Positions 15,906 through 24,802 are shown, counted from the stretch's first letter. The stretch is 64,000 bases of DNA from Rhodobacterales bacterium HKCCSP123 (GCA_015689745.1 WVSO01000004.1:1-64000); one strand, 5' to 3'. Program-made: numbers and translations. Notes: a model not told the origin generated them from the sequence alone.

Positions 15906-17560
15906 CCGCCCGCGGCGATCCGTTCTCCGGCACGCAGCGCGAGGGCATGGATGGTCAGCGACGGCCCTTCGCCGCCACCCGATGACGGGAAAAGGCTCGC
16001 GTCCGCGATCCACAGGTTCCCGTGATCATGGCTGCGGCCATGGGCATCCGTGACCGAGGTGGCGCTGTCATCGCCCATCCGGGCCGTTCCGAAGACATGG
16101 GTCGCCGCGAAGCGGTCCCAGGATGACACCTGTTCCAGCAGCTCTCCGCCGCCGGCCTCCTGCAGAAGGGCGCGCCCCCGCGCCGCCATGTGGTGCAACA
16201 GGGTCAGGCTGTTCTCGGTCAGGACGGACGAGACCACGGGCAAGGGCACGCCGAAGGCATCCCGTCGCTCGGGGTGGAGCGTCACGCGGCTGCGGTCGTC
16301 GGGCAGAACGGCGGCAATGGCACCCACGGACAGGGCCGAGCCGAAGACCGTGCGCAGGCGCGCCTGGAACCCGGCCCCGTGACCGGGCACCAGCCGCGTC
16401 GCGTAGGAGGCGGGGCCGCTCAGCCCGCTTTCCAGCACGGCCGAGGTGTAGCGGCATCCACCGATGGCGCCCGGCACCCCGTCGGGCGCATTCTCGGCCC
16501 AGCTGACCGCGTCGGCGGGCAACCCCTTGTGACTGTCCGTCAGCCCCGGCACCAGCGCGGTGCCAAGCCAGCCAAGCGTCTCCATGAAGTTGCGCCCGAC
16601 CTGCCCCGAGCCGTTGGCCACGCCCTCTGGCAGCTCCGCCCCCGCGCTGGCCAGCAGAAGGCGCGGCGTCTGCACGGCACCGGCGGCCAGCACCAGGATG
16701 GGCGTTTCCTGCCGCGTGGCCACCCCGCCCCGCACGACATGCACAGCCGAGATACGCCCGCCCGGACCGGTCTCGATCCGCGTCACCTCGGCCCCGGTCA
16801 ACACCGTCAGCCGCCCCGTCACCTCGGCCAGCCTGAGGAAGGTGACATCGGCCGACCCCTTGTCGCCCAGCGGGCAGCCCCGGCTGCATTGGCCGCAATA
16901 ATTGCATGGCGGTCGGCCGTTCATCGGTTCGGACAACACGGCGCGGCTGTTCGCCTCGAAGGGCAGGCCAAGCCGCGCGCCCGCCTCCACCAGTCGCCGC
17001 GCGGCGGGGTTGAGCGGGTGGGCCGCCTGCGGGAAGGGCATGGTCCGGGGCCGACCGGTCTGGGTGTCGGGACCGGCCACGCCGATCAGCCGCTCGGCCC
17101 GCTCGTAGTAGGGCGCGAGGTCGTCATGGGTGAGCGGCCAGTCGGTGCCCGCGCCGTGGTCGCGCATCAGCCGGAAACTGCCCGGGTGCAGGCGATGCGC
17201 CTCGCCGACGTAATGAAGCGTGCTGCCGCCCACCCCGCGCACATGGGCATAGCCATGGGACGCCAGGCGCTCCGGACCGGGCGCCTGTCGGGGTGTCACG
17301 GCGTTGAAGCTCTGGAGGCCGGCGTCTACGGGGTCGAGGGCACCGAGATCGCCATAGAGGATCTCGGCCCGGCTGCCCGGAGGGGCGGGAAACAGGTGCC
17401 GCTCCCAATCGGGTTGCGTCATGGGATAATCACTGGCCGGATCGAAGCGCGGCCCGGCCTCGAGCAGCAGGACTCGCAGGCCCGCGCCGGTCAGGGCCCA
17501 GGCCGCCGCCGCGCCGCCCGCGCCGGAACCCACGATGACGACGTCTGGACGGTCCGTCAC
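15902..17560 (-). CDS. GMC-family FAD dehydrogenase
   Basis: A 552-residue glucose-methanol-choline oxidoreductase. The FAD-binding Rossmann motif is GSGAGGAAAAWALTGAG near the N-terminus, and GVGGSTLHYVGEAHRLHP marks the GMC signature. The cysteine-rich NYCGQCSRGCPLGDKGSA segment and the C-terminal HVFGTARMGDD (active His) and GNLWIADASLFPSSGG fit the gluconate/fructose-type membrane dehydrogenases. The GTG start at 17560 overlaps the upstream stop as GTGA, so it is coupled to its small subunit. No cytochrome c subunit follows, so the electron acceptor is unclear. Substrate is a sugar, sugar acid or alcohol, not resolvable here. Confidence 0.88.
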   Translation of the reverse strand: MTDRPDVVIVGSGAGGAAAAWALTGAGLRVLLLEAGPRFDPASDYPMTQPDWERHLFPAPPGSRAEILYGDLGALDPVDAGLQSFNAVTPRQAPGPERLASHGYAHVRGVGGSTLHYVGEAHRLHPGSFRLMRDHGAGTDWPLTHDDLAPYYERAERLIGVAGPDTQTGRPRTMPFPQAAHPLNPAARRLVEAGARLGLPFEANSRAVLSEPMNGRPPCNYCGQCSRGCPLGDKGSADVTFLRLAEVTGRLTVLTGAEVTRIETGPGGRISAVHVVRGGVATRQETPILVLAAGAVQTPRLLLASAGAELPEGVANGSGQVGRNFMETLGWLGTALVPGLTDSHKGLPADAVSWAENAPDGVPGAIGGCRYTSAVLESGLSGPASYATRLVPGHGAGFQARLRTVFGSALSVGAIAAVLPDDRSRVTLHPERRDAFGVPLPVVSSVLTENSLTLLHHMAARGRALLQEAGGGELLEQVSSWDRFAATHVFGTARMGDDSATSVTDAHGRSHDHGNLWIADASLFPSSGGGEGPSLTIHALALRAGERIAAGG

Positions 17561-18042
17561 GTCCCACCCCAGGGCGGCGGGTACCCGGCCGGCTGAGGCG
17601 CGAGTTCCAGCGGAAGGCCGACACGGGCTTCGGGCCGCGTGTAGTAGAGCTCGGCCGCGAAGAGCCGGACGACGTGGTAGAACCGGCCGGGGATCTCGTG
17701 ATACGGGGCCGCAGCCATCCACTCGACCACCTGCGCCTGCGCCGATGCGGGCAAGGCGGCAAACCCGCCGCCCTGCAGCCCGTCTAGCCAGTCGGTGCCG
17801 ACCGAGAGAAGCCGCCGGAAAACCGAGCCCGCGGGCGCAAGCGACTCGATCTCGGGTGCGATCCCGAGCCCGGAGGCGGGCGGAAGTCCGTCACCTCCGG
17901 GCAGAAGGATGTCGACATAGGCCTCGAGCGCACCGCGCGACACGGGTTGCGCCGACACGGCGGGTATCGAAAGGCCCGCCACGGCGACGGCGGCAAGCTG
18001 CGCGAGCGCCTGCCGCCGGGACCGATCACCCAAACCGTTCAC
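17557..18042 (-). CDS. Gluconate 2-dehydrogenase subunit 3-like protein
   Basis: A 161-residue protein of the gluconate 2-dehydrogenase subunit 3 family, the small Tat-exported partner of GMC dehydrogenases. The N-terminus has a twin-arginine-like sequence (RSRRQALAQLAAVAVAGLSIP). Family features include AYVDILLPGGDGLPPASG and the C-terminal FYHVVRLFAAELYYTRPEARVGLP. It would carry the folded complex to the periplasm. It is the first gene of the pair with the GMC subunit directly downstream. Confidence 0.85.
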   Translation of the reverse strand: MNGLGDRSRRQALAQLAAVAVAGLSIPAVSAQPVSRGALEAYVDILLPGGDGLPPASGLGIAPEIESLAPAGSVFRRLLSVGTDWLDGLQGGGFAALPASAQAQVVEWMAAAPYHEIPGRFYHVVRLFAAELYYTRPEARVGLPLELAPQPAGYPPPWGGT

Positions 18043-18084
18043 CAGTCCGCGACCATCGGAAAGCCGCGATACTGCAAAGGCTTG

Positions 18085-18615
18085 CTACGTTTCAGGGGTG
18101 GTAATGAATTCACCGCCCTCTCCGCCAAAGGGAAGATCGAGCTCCATCAGCGGCTCGACGAACTCGTATGTGTGGATGCCGAGGAAGCCGCCGATATCGC
18201 CGTCGAAGTCGAAGGTGAGACCGCCCTGGGCAAAGTTGCTCAGGAAACCGGCCAGGCCGAACAGGCCCGAACCGTCGAGGTTGAGGCCGAGGCCCAACTG
18301 GCCCGTGATGGTCTCGCTGCCTGTGAAGCCGGCGATCGTCATGGTCGCGGGGCCGCCGGTCTCGCTCAGGTTGACGTTCAGGGACAGGATGCCACCGGAG
18401 AGATCGCCGCCCGCATCCACCTCGGAGTAGATGATGCCCAGCACCGCTGTCGGACCTGCGCCGGCCGAACCGAAAGTCCAGTTCAGACCGGCGAACAGCG
18501 ACGTTTCATCGTTGCCCGTGGCCTCGATGTGGATCGTGTCTTGGATGGATTGTCCGGCATGTGCGGCAAGCGGCAGGACGGACAGAAGAACGGCAGTCAG
18601 AAATGGGAAGCGCAT
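18085..18615 (-). CDS. Secreted beta-rich protein, function unknown
   Basis: A 176-residue protein with a signal peptide (MRFPFLTAVLLSVLPLAAHAG). The mature part is acidic, Gly/Thr-rich and patterned as alternating strands (TFGSAGAGPTAVLGIIYSEV, GGILSLNVNLSETGGPATMTI), like a small outer-membrane or periplasmic beta-barrel/sandwich. I cannot name the family. GAGGT seven bases upstream supports the ATG at 18615. It is 42 bases upstream of the dehydrogenase small subunit on the same strand, so it could share its transcript. Confidence 0.65.
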   Translation of the reverse strand: MRFPFLTAVLLSVLPLAAHAGQSIQDTIHIEATGNDETSLFAGLNWTFGSAGAGPTAVLGIIYSEVDAGGDLSGGILSLNVNLSETGGPATMTIAGFTGSETITGQLGLGLNLDGSGLFGLAGFLSNFAQGGLTFDFDGDIGGFLGIHTYEFVEPLMELDLPFGGEGGEFITTPET

Positions 18616-18770
18616 GATCGTTACCTCACGACACAAATACTGTGCGCCATTCCTACGGCCCCGGCATGACGGATGCCAAGTCCCCCCGGTCGGATTCTTG
18701 ATGTCGATGCAGGAAAAGCACGCTCCGACGGTCGAAGATGTGCCCTGGGGTCGGACCCGGAACCCTGTCC

Positions 18771-19619
18771 TCAGGCGACGAAAGACGTCCTTGCCGAATG
18801 CCCCCGGGAGACAGGCGGCCTCTTGCGGGAGAGAACGGCCTCGATCCTGGCCATCTCGGCCTCGGCTCCGGCCATGTCCGTGACCGGAACGACTCGCGCG
18901 GGCAGATCGGCGATGCGATCCGGGGCCTGCGCGATCTGGCCCGACAGCAGGATCTCGGCCTCGGGCCGCGCCTTGGCAATCGCGGCCAGAAGCCGCCGCA
19001 GTGCCGGGTAGGAGTGATCGCCCGAACAGCTCAACCCGATCACGGGACGATCGTCGCGCAGCATGCGCTGGAGCATCTCGTCATGGCCCAGCCCGACCAG
19101 CAGGCTGACATCCCATCCGCCACGGCGGAACAGGTCAGCGGCCATCATCACACCCAGCGTGTGCTGTTCACCCGGCACCGCGCCGAAGATGGCGCCCCGG
19201 GCATGCTGCGGGCGCGAGGGAGTCCGATCCGCCGGCAGCCGGCGCAGGATCGCCTGGATCCGGGCGCTGGCCAGTGCGACCTCGGTGAAGGGAAGGCGGT
19301 CGCGGTCCCACAGGTCCCCGAGGCGGCGCGCAGCGGGCGCAAGATGATCGAGGCAGAGGTCGGTGACGGGCACTCCGGCCTCCAGAAGGTCATCGACCAG
19401 CAGCGAGGCGGCGGCGTCATCCTCGTCGCATAGCGCGTAGGCCATCGCCGCGGCGCAGGGATCACCGAGGATCGAGAGCGCGTCGCCGGTGCTGGCGCCG
19501 GGGCGGGTTTCGGCGCAAAGCCGGGCCAGGGCGCGCTCCGCGAAGCCGGACAGCAGGGGATGCATCTCGGCGCATCCATGCGCGGCCGCAGATGGTCGAT
19601 CGGTCAGGGTCTTTTTCAC
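18771..19619 (-). CDS. Cobalamin-binding regulator, AerR/PpaA-like
   Basis: A 282-residue protein with a B12-binding cap helix bundle (about 60-125; LGDLWDRDRLPFTEVALASAR with W104 and E113) followed by a B12-binding Rossmann domain (about 140-250). The cofactor motif reads EQHTLG with His153 as probable axial ligand. There is no HTH domain, so it matches the AerR/PpaA antirepressors, which bind PpsR/CrtJ and respond to B12 and light, rather than LitR/CarH. GTG at 19619 is chosen because GGAAGAA precedes it. No photosynthesis genes are in the window. The promoter carries PpsR-type boxes. Confidence 0.8.
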   Translation of the reverse strand: MKKTLTDRPSAAAHGCAEMHPLLSGFAERALARLCAETRPGASTGDALSILGDPCAAAMAYALCDEDDAAASLLVDDLLEAGVPVTDLCLDHLAPAARRLGDLWDRDRLPFTEVALASARIQAILRRLPADRTPSRPQHARGAIFGAVPGEQHTLGVMMAADLFRRGGWDVSLLVGLGHDEMLQRMLRDDRPVIGLSCSGDHSYPALRRLLAAIAKARPEAEILLSGQIAQAPDRIADLPARVVPVTDMAGAEAEMARIEAVLSRKRPPVSRGHSARTSFVA

Positions 19620-19964
19620 GGTCGTTCTTCCATCGTGTGCGGACCGGTATCGGGCTGAGCCGTCCAGACCTGCGCGGTGTTGGGTCTGTGCTCGACTGTA
19701 TACCGGCCGAGGTGTCAATCAAGATTGACATTTCACTTTTCTCGATGCGACTCGCCTGCGCCCTTTAAAATCAGGCGTTTTGGTCTTGAAATTTTCTTTC
19801 GCAAACAGCTCGAAATGGGGTTCTTTCGGTCTTTTCAGGGGCCCTTTACGTGGCGCGGGCGATTCCCTCGATATGTCTAGGTGGGTTGACACCCCGCCGG
19901 TGCCGCGCGCGGCGGCCTGCCCGATCCGCCGACCGCGACCGAGACGCCGGGACCCCAGCCCCCC
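19620..19964. other. 345-base intergenic region upstream of the AerR-like gene
   Basis: The part next to the AerR-like gene (19620-19730) holds its leader and two tandem TGT-N12-ACA-type boxes. The stretch 19731-19870 is noticeably AT-rich for this genome, with runs such as CCCTTTAAAATC and TTGAAATTTTCTTTCG. The last about 95 bases before the LysR stop are again GC-rich and contain no recognised gene or terminator. No small protein with a convincing ribosome site was found; a small RNA in the AT-rich part is possible but unsupported. Confidence 0.5.
19687..19730 (-). promoter_or_regulatory. Tandem PpsR/CrtJ-type operator boxes
   Basis: Box 2 at 19713-19730 is TGTCAATCAAGATTGACA, a perfect dyad with 8-bp arms and the TGT-N12-ACA spacing of PpsR/CrtJ. 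Box 1 at 19687-19704 is TGTGCTCGACTGTATACC, which fits TGT-N12-ACx with one outer mismatch. The boxes are separated by exactly 8 bases, the spacing described for cooperative CrtJ binding at bch promoters. A TATACA hexamer on the minus strand (19697-19702), a possible -10, lies within box 1. Confidence 0.6.
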
Positions 19965-20888
19965 CTATTGTGCCGCCCATGTCTCGGGTGACGCCCATGT
20001 TTCGGACCTCACGGCAAGCTGCACGTGCCGCATGAAAGCGCGGGCCGGTTTGGACATGGGGCGCACCGTCGAAACCGCGAAGGATGCACGATAGACGAAC
20101 TCGGGCGAAAAGGGGCGGATCGCAAGGTCCTCGTCATGCTGGCGCAAAAGGGGGAAAGGGCAGATCACCGCTACCCCGACGCCGTGCCGGGCCAGCGTGA
20201 TGGCGCTGACACCCGTCGCGACCTCCGCCACGGTCTGCGGCCGCACGCCCGCCTGGGCAAAGACCTGGTCGAGGCGCGTCCGCACCATGTGTCGCCGCAT
20301 CAGCGCGATGTGGGGCTGACCATGCAGGATCTCGGGGGTGATCACGTCATGGCGGGCAAGAGGATGGCTCCGGGCCATCACCGCAACCGCGCAGGTCCTG
20401 TGGAACGGGATAAGCTCCATCGCCGAATGGGTCAGTTCGGCCAAGGTGAAGCCCAGGTCGATCGTGTCGTCCACCAACCGGCTGACGAGGCCGTTCGAGG
20501 TGCAGGTCTCGAGCGAGATCATCTGCCCCGGGTTCTGCTTCATGAACCCCGCCATCGCGCTGGCGAGGAAGCGGTGGCCCAGTGTCGGCGGTGCGGCAAG
20601 TCTGAGTGGCTGGCTGGCCGGGTCGGACGGGTCGGTCCCGTCGAGATAGGACAGCGCGTCGAACAGCCGGTCAAGACGGTCGTTCAGGCGCACCGCCTCG
20701 GCCGTGGGACGCAACCGGCCGCCGCGCCGCTCGAACAGGGTGACGCCGACGTTGCTTTCAAGCTGCGCGAGCAGTCGGCTGACGGCAGGTTGCGAAATGC
20801 CGAGCCGGTGCGCAGCCGCCGTGACGGTGCCCGAGGTGATGACGGCGCGCAGCACCTCGTATTCGCGGATCGATGCGCGTGGACGCAT
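19965..20888 (-). CDS. LysR-family transcriptional regulator
   Basis: A 307-residue LysR-type regulator. The N-terminal winged HTH is clear (YEVLRAVITSGTVTAAAHRLGISQPAVSRLL), followed by the substrate-binding domain with the usual LRLAAPPTLGHRFL strand. It is divergent from the peptide-type ABC importer and amidohydrolase operon, and so most likely controls it in response to an imported compound or its breakdown product. The HTH and binding domain resemble regulators of amino-acid or opine transporters, but the ligand cannot be inferred. Confidence 0.9.
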   Translation of the reverse strand: MRPRASIREYEVLRAVITSGTVTAAAHRLGISQPAVSRLLAQLESNVGVTLFERRGGRLRPTAEAVRLNDRLDRLFDALSYLDGTDPSDPASQPLRLAAPPTLGHRFLASAMAGFMKQNPGQMISLETCTSNGLVSRLVDDTIDLGFTLAELTHSAMELIPFHRTCAVAVMARSHPLARHDVITPEILHGQPHIALMRRHMVRTRLDQVFAQAGVRPQTVAEVATGVSAITLARHGVGVAVICPFPLLRQHDEDLAIRPFSPEFVYRASFAVSTVRPMSKPARAFMRHVQLAVRSETWASPETWAAQ

Positions 20889-20916
20889 GGCACTTTCCCT
20901 CCCCCTGCCGCAGGAT

Positions 20917-20962
20917 CATGCAGATTCCTTATGGGTGCATAACACCGACGCATGCAGTTTCC
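20917..20962. promoter_or_regulatory. Repeats in the LysR/ABC divergent promoter region
   Basis: CATGCAGATTCC (20917-20928) is repeated as CATGCAGTTTCC (20951-20962), a direct repeat with a 34-base period (about three helical turns). Between them TTATGGGTGCATAA (20929-20942) has 5-bp inverted arms, and ATGCA/TGCAT (20918-20922, 20936-20940) form a dyad with a 13-base spacer. The location between divergent regulator and target genes suits LysR binding. Confidence 0.45.
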
Positions 20963-21062
20963 AATTCCACGGGCGGTGGCCTCGGATAGCTTGCCCCCGT
21001 CAACAAACGGACAGGACGCCGGGCGCCAGACCCGGGCCCGCCAACAGAGGAGACCACCCCAC

Positions 21063-22688
21063 ATGTCCAGCCCCGTCATTCGCGGCCTGGCCGTCGCGGC
21101 GCTTGCGGCGGCCATCCCGGCCCTGCCCCTTGCGGCACAGGAATTGCGCATCGGCCTTGCGTCCGAACCATCGTCCGCCGATCCGCATTTCCACAACCTC
21201 GGCCCCAACAACCAGCTGCGCCGCAACATCTTCGAGTCGCTCGTGGGCACCGACGAGGCGCAGCAGCTGACGCCGCTTCTGGCGGAGAGCTGGGAACCGG
21301 CCAGCGACACCAGCTGGCAATTCAACCTGCGCACGGATGTCACCTTCTCGGACGGCTCGCCCTTCGATGCCTATGACGTGATCTACACCGTCTGCCGCAT
21401 TCCCGGCGTGCCGGATTCGCCTTCGCTCTTCACCACCTACACCGGTGGCATCACCGGGATGGAAGCGCCCGATCCGCATACCCTGATCGTCCACAGCGCC
21501 GAGCCCTATCCCCTCATGCCGACCGAGTTCTCGACCTTCGGGATCATCTCGGCGCGGGCCAATGGCGTCGATGTCTCGACGCTGGAATTCAGCGCCGAGG
21601 GCTGTGGAGAGGACCTGCCGGTGCCCGCCACCCAGGCCTTCAACGATGGCAGCGCCGCCATCGGCACGGGACCGTTCCTGCTGGAAAGCTTCCGCCGGGG
21701 CGAGGGAATCGAACTGGTGCGCAACCCCGATTACTGGGGCGAAGCCGCGCCCTGGGAGCGGGTGACCATGCTGCCGCTCACGTCCGAGGGGCCGCGGGTG
21801 GCCGCGCTGATCGCGGGCGACGTGGATTTCATCGAGAACCCGCCGCTGCAGGACCTCGAACGCCTGCGCGCCGACGATGACCTGCGCGTCGTGCAGGGCA
21901 TCTCGAACCGCGTGATCTACATCCACCTCGACCACGCGCAGGTCCCCTCGCCGATGATCACCGGCACCGACGGCGCCAACCCGCTGCAGGACATCCGCGT
22001 CCGCGAGGCGCTGACGATCGCCATCAACCGCGATGCGATCGTCGAGCGCATCATGGGCGGCGTCGCCGTCGCGGCTGGCGAGCTTCTGCCGCCCGGCATG
22101 TTCGGCGCACATGAAGATGGCGACCTGCCGCCGCGCGGCTTCGACGCCGAGCGCGCGCAGGCGCTGCTGGCCGAGGCGGGCTACCCGGACGGGTTCGGCA
22201 TCACCATCGGCACGCCGAACGACCGCTACATCAACGACGCGCAGGTGGCGCAGGCCGTCGCGCAGATGTGGTCGCGGATCGGCGTGGCGACCGAGATCGA
22301 CGCCTCGACCGCCTCGACCTTCTTCTCGCGGCGCAACGCCTTCGAATTCTCGGCCTACCTCGCGGGCTGGGGTGCTGGCACGGGCGAGATGTCCTCGCCG
22401 CTGCGTGCGCTTCTGGCGACGCGCAACAGCGACCTGGGCCTGGGCGGCACCAACCGCGGCCAGTATTCCAACCCCGAGATGGACGCCGTCCTGCTCGAGG
22501 CGCTGCGCACGGTCGATGACGACGCGCGCGAGGCCCTCCTGCGGCAGGCGTCGCGGATGGCGATGGATGATTACGCGATCATCCCGCTGCACTACGAGGT
22601 GACGCCCTGGGCGATGCGGGCGGCGGTCGATTACACGCCGCGCGCGGACCAGTACACGCTGCCCTACCTCATCAGCTCGGGCGAGTAA
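21063..22688 (+). CDS. Peptide-type ABC transporter substrate-binding protein
   Basis: A 541-residue periplasmic SBP_bac_5 family protein (DppA/OppA class). Signal peptide: MSSPVIRGLAVAALAAAIPALPLAAQ. The mature start LRIGLASEPSSADPHFHNL and the internal ESWEPASDTSWQFNLR and GTGPFLLESFRRGEGIELVRNPDYWG segments are family signatures. AGGAG eight bases before the ATG at 21063 fixes the start. It defines the ligand of the importer encoded downstream; given the three amidohydrolases in the operon, an N-acyl amino acid or small peptide is likely. Confidence 0.93.
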   Translation: MSSPVIRGLAVAALAAAIPALPLAAQELRIGLASEPSSADPHFHNLGPNNQLRRNIFESLVGTDEAQQLTPLLAESWEPASDTSWQFNLRTDVTFSDGSPFDAYDVIYTVCRIPGVPDSPSLFTTYTGGITGMEAPDPHTLIVHSAEPYPLMPTEFSTFGIISARANGVDVSTLEFSAEGCGEDLPVPATQAFNDGSAAIGTGPFLLESFRRGEGIELVRNPDYWGEAAPWERVTMLPLTSEGPRVAALIAGDVDFIENPPLQDLERLRADDDLRVVQGISNRVIYIHLDHAQVPSPMITGTDGANPLQDIRVREALTIAINRDAIVERIMGGVAVAAGELLPPGMFGAHEDGDLPPRGFDAERAQALLAEAGYPDGFGITIGTPNDRYINDAQVAQAVAQMWSRIGVATEIDASTASTFFSRRNAFEFSAYLAGWGAGTGEMSSPLRALLATRNSDLGLGGTNRGQYSNPEMDAVLLEALRTVDDDAREALLRQASRMAMDDYAIIPLHYEVTPWAMRAAVDYTPRADQYTLPYLISSGE

Positions 22689-22772
22689 CGCCTCACCGGA
22701 GCGTGCCGCGCGGGGGCGATCCCGCGCGGCAAACCCAAAGCCTCGACCCACCAGATCCGGGACGCATCCGCG

Positions 22773-23750
22773 ATGCTCGTCTTCCTGCTCAGACGCCTTG
22801 CCCAGTCGGTCTTCGTGATGATCGCGATGATGATCGTGGTGTTTTTCGGCGTCTACATGATCGGCAACCCCGTCGACATCCTGATCTCGCCCGACGCAAC
22901 ACCCGCCGAGATCGACGAGACGATGGCGCGCTTCGGCTTCGATCAGCCCGTCTACGTCCAGTTCTTCCGTTTCATCGGCAACGCGCTGCAGGGCGATCTT
23001 GGCCGCAGCTTCGTTCATGGCGAACCGGCCGTTCAGCTGATCCTGTCCTACATGCCGGCGACGCTGGAGCTGGCGCTTCTGGGTCTCATCTTCTCGGTCC
23101 TGATCGGCGTGCCGCTCGGCGTCTATGCCGGCTACAAGGCCGACCGCTGGCAGGGCCGCGCGATCATGACCGGCTCGATCTTCGGCTTCTCGCTGCCGAA
23201 TTTCTGGGTCGGGATGCTGCTGATCCTGATCTTCGCGGTGGAGCTGCAATGGCTGCCCTCTACCGGGCGGGGTGAGACGGTCGAGGTGCTGGGCCTGCGC
23301 CTGTCGATCTTCACCGCCGATGGCCTGCAGCACATGCTTCTGCCTGCGCTGACCCTCGCGCTCTACAAGGCCTCGCTCGTCACGCGGCTGGCCCGTGCGG
23401 GCACGCAAGAGGCGCTGGTGCAGGATTACGTCAAGTTCGCCCGCGCCAAGGGCCTGTCGGAGACGCGCATCCTTGTCGTGCATGTGCTCAAGAACATCAT
23501 GATCCCGATCATCACGGTTCTGGGCCTCGAGCTTGGCTCGATGATCGCCTTCGCCGTGGTGACCGAAACCGTCTTCGCCTGGCCCGGCATGGGCAAGCTG
23601 CTGATCGACAGCATCCTGACGCTCGACCGCCCGGTGATCGTCTCCTACCTGATGCTGACCGTCATCATCTTCATCATCATCAACTTCACCGTCGACGTGA
23701 TCTATACCTTGCTCGATCCACGGGTCCGGGTGAAGGGAAGCGCGGCATGA
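22773..23750 (+). CDS. Peptide-type ABC transporter permease (DppB class)
   Basis: A 325-residue inner-membrane permease with the N-terminal MLVFLLRRLAQSVFVMIAMM helix, about six membrane segments and the cytoplasmic EAA loop (RAGTQEALVQDYVKFARAKGLSE) that contacts the ATPases. It is the first of the two permeases and overlaps the second by 4 bases (ATGA). It begins 84 bases after the binding-protein gene. Confidence 0.93.
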   Translation: MLVFLLRRLAQSVFVMIAMMIVVFFGVYMIGNPVDILISPDATPAEIDETMARFGFDQPVYVQFFRFIGNALQGDLGRSFVHGEPAVQLILSYMPATLELALLGLIFSVLIGVPLGVYAGYKADRWQGRAIMTGSIFGFSLPNFWVGMLLILIFAVELQWLPSTGRGETVEVLGLRLSIFTADGLQHMLLPALTLALYKASLVTRLARAGTQEALVQDYVKFARAKGLSETRILVVHVLKNIMIPIITVLGLELGSMIAFAVVTETVFAWPGMGKLLIDSILTLDRPVIVSYLMLTVIIFIIINFTVDVIYTLLDPRVRVKGSAA

Positions 23751-24802
23751 GCACGCCCGAAACCACCCTCGCCAGCCCGCCCGCCGTTCCGGGCGGCGAC
23801 ACGTGGCGCCGGATCAACATGGCCGCGGGCCTTGCCGTCGCCGCCTCGCTCGCCATCCTGTTGACGCTCGAAGGCGCGGTCCTGCTTCCCGCGCGAGTCG
23901 TGCTTCTTGTGGGGCTTGTCGCGCTGGCCGCGGGCCTCTTGCGCGGGCGCGCACGGAAGTTCTTCTCGGGCCCTTCGGCCTATGTCGCCACGGCGAGCCT
24001 GCTCCTTCTGGCGTTCCTCGCCATCTTCGCGACCGAGATCTCGCCGCAGAACCCCTATGACCTGCGCCAGCTCGACATCATGGACGGCCGCCAGCCGCCC
24101 GGCTCGACCAATTTCGACGGCTCGATGACCTATCACCTCGGCACCGACGAGCAGGGGCGCGATATCCTGTCCGGCATCCTCTACGGGCTGCGCGTGTCGC
24201 TGTCGGTGTCGATCTTCGCCACGCTCGCGGCCATGGCCATCGGCGTCGTCGTCGGCATCTACGCGGCATGGGCCGGCGGCAGGACCGACGCGATCCTGAT
24301 GCGGATCGTGGATTTCCAGCTCTCCTTCCCGTCCATCCTTGTCGCGCTGATGCTGATGGCGGCCTTCGGGCGCGGCCTCGACAAGATCGTGATCGCGCTG
24401 ATCATCGTGCAATGGGCCTACTACGCCCGCACCGTGCGCGGCACCGCGCTGTCGGAGACCGCCAAGGAATACATCGACGCCGCCCGCGGCCTCGGCCTTC
24501 CGGCGCGGCGGATCGTCTTCGGGCATCTCTTGCCCAACTGCATCCCGCCGCTGATCGTGATCTCGACCGTGCAGGTCGCCAACACCATCGTGCTGGAAAG
24601 CTCGCTGTCCTTCCTCGGCGTGGGCGTGCCGATCACCCAGCCCTCGCTCGGGCTGCTGATCGCCAATGGCTACGGCTACATGCTGTCGGGCCAATACTGG
24701 ATGAGCATGTATCCCGGCGTGGCGCTGCTGGCGATCGTCGCCTCGATCAACATGGTCGGCGACCGGCTGCGCGACACCCTGAACCCGAGGCTCACCCGAT
24801 GA
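23747..24802 (+). CDS. Peptide-type ABC transporter permease (DppC class)
   Basis: A 351-residue permease, longer than the typical 290-300 residues of DppC because the N-terminus carries an extra pair of hydrophobic segments (about 25-65). The conserved HLGTDEQGRDILSGILYGLRVSL and the EAA loop (SETAKEYIDAARGLGLPARRI) are present. It overlaps the genes on both sides by 4 bases, so expression is tightly coupled. Confidence 0.92.
   Translation: MSTPETTLASPPAVPGGDTWRRINMAAGLAVAASLAILLTLEGAVLLPARVVLLVGLVALAAGLLRGRARKFFSGPSAYVATASLLLLAFLAIFATEISPQNPYDLRQLDIMDGRQPPGSTNFDGSMTYHLGTDEQGRDILSGILYGLRVSLSVSIFATLAAMAIGVVVGIYAAWAGGRTDAILMRIVDFQLSFPSILVALMLMAAFGRGLDKIVIALIIVQWAYYARTVRGTALSETAKEYIDAARGLGLPARRIVFGHLLPNCIPPLIVISTVQVANTIVLESSLSFLGVGVPITQPSLGLLIANGYGYMLSGQYWMSMYPGVALLAIVASINMVGDRLRDTLNPRLTR

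Noticed and set aside
18771-20888. A photosynthesis gene cluster around the AerR-like gene
   Set aside because: No bch, crt, puf or ppsR gene is present; the neighbours are a LysR regulator and a peptide importer.
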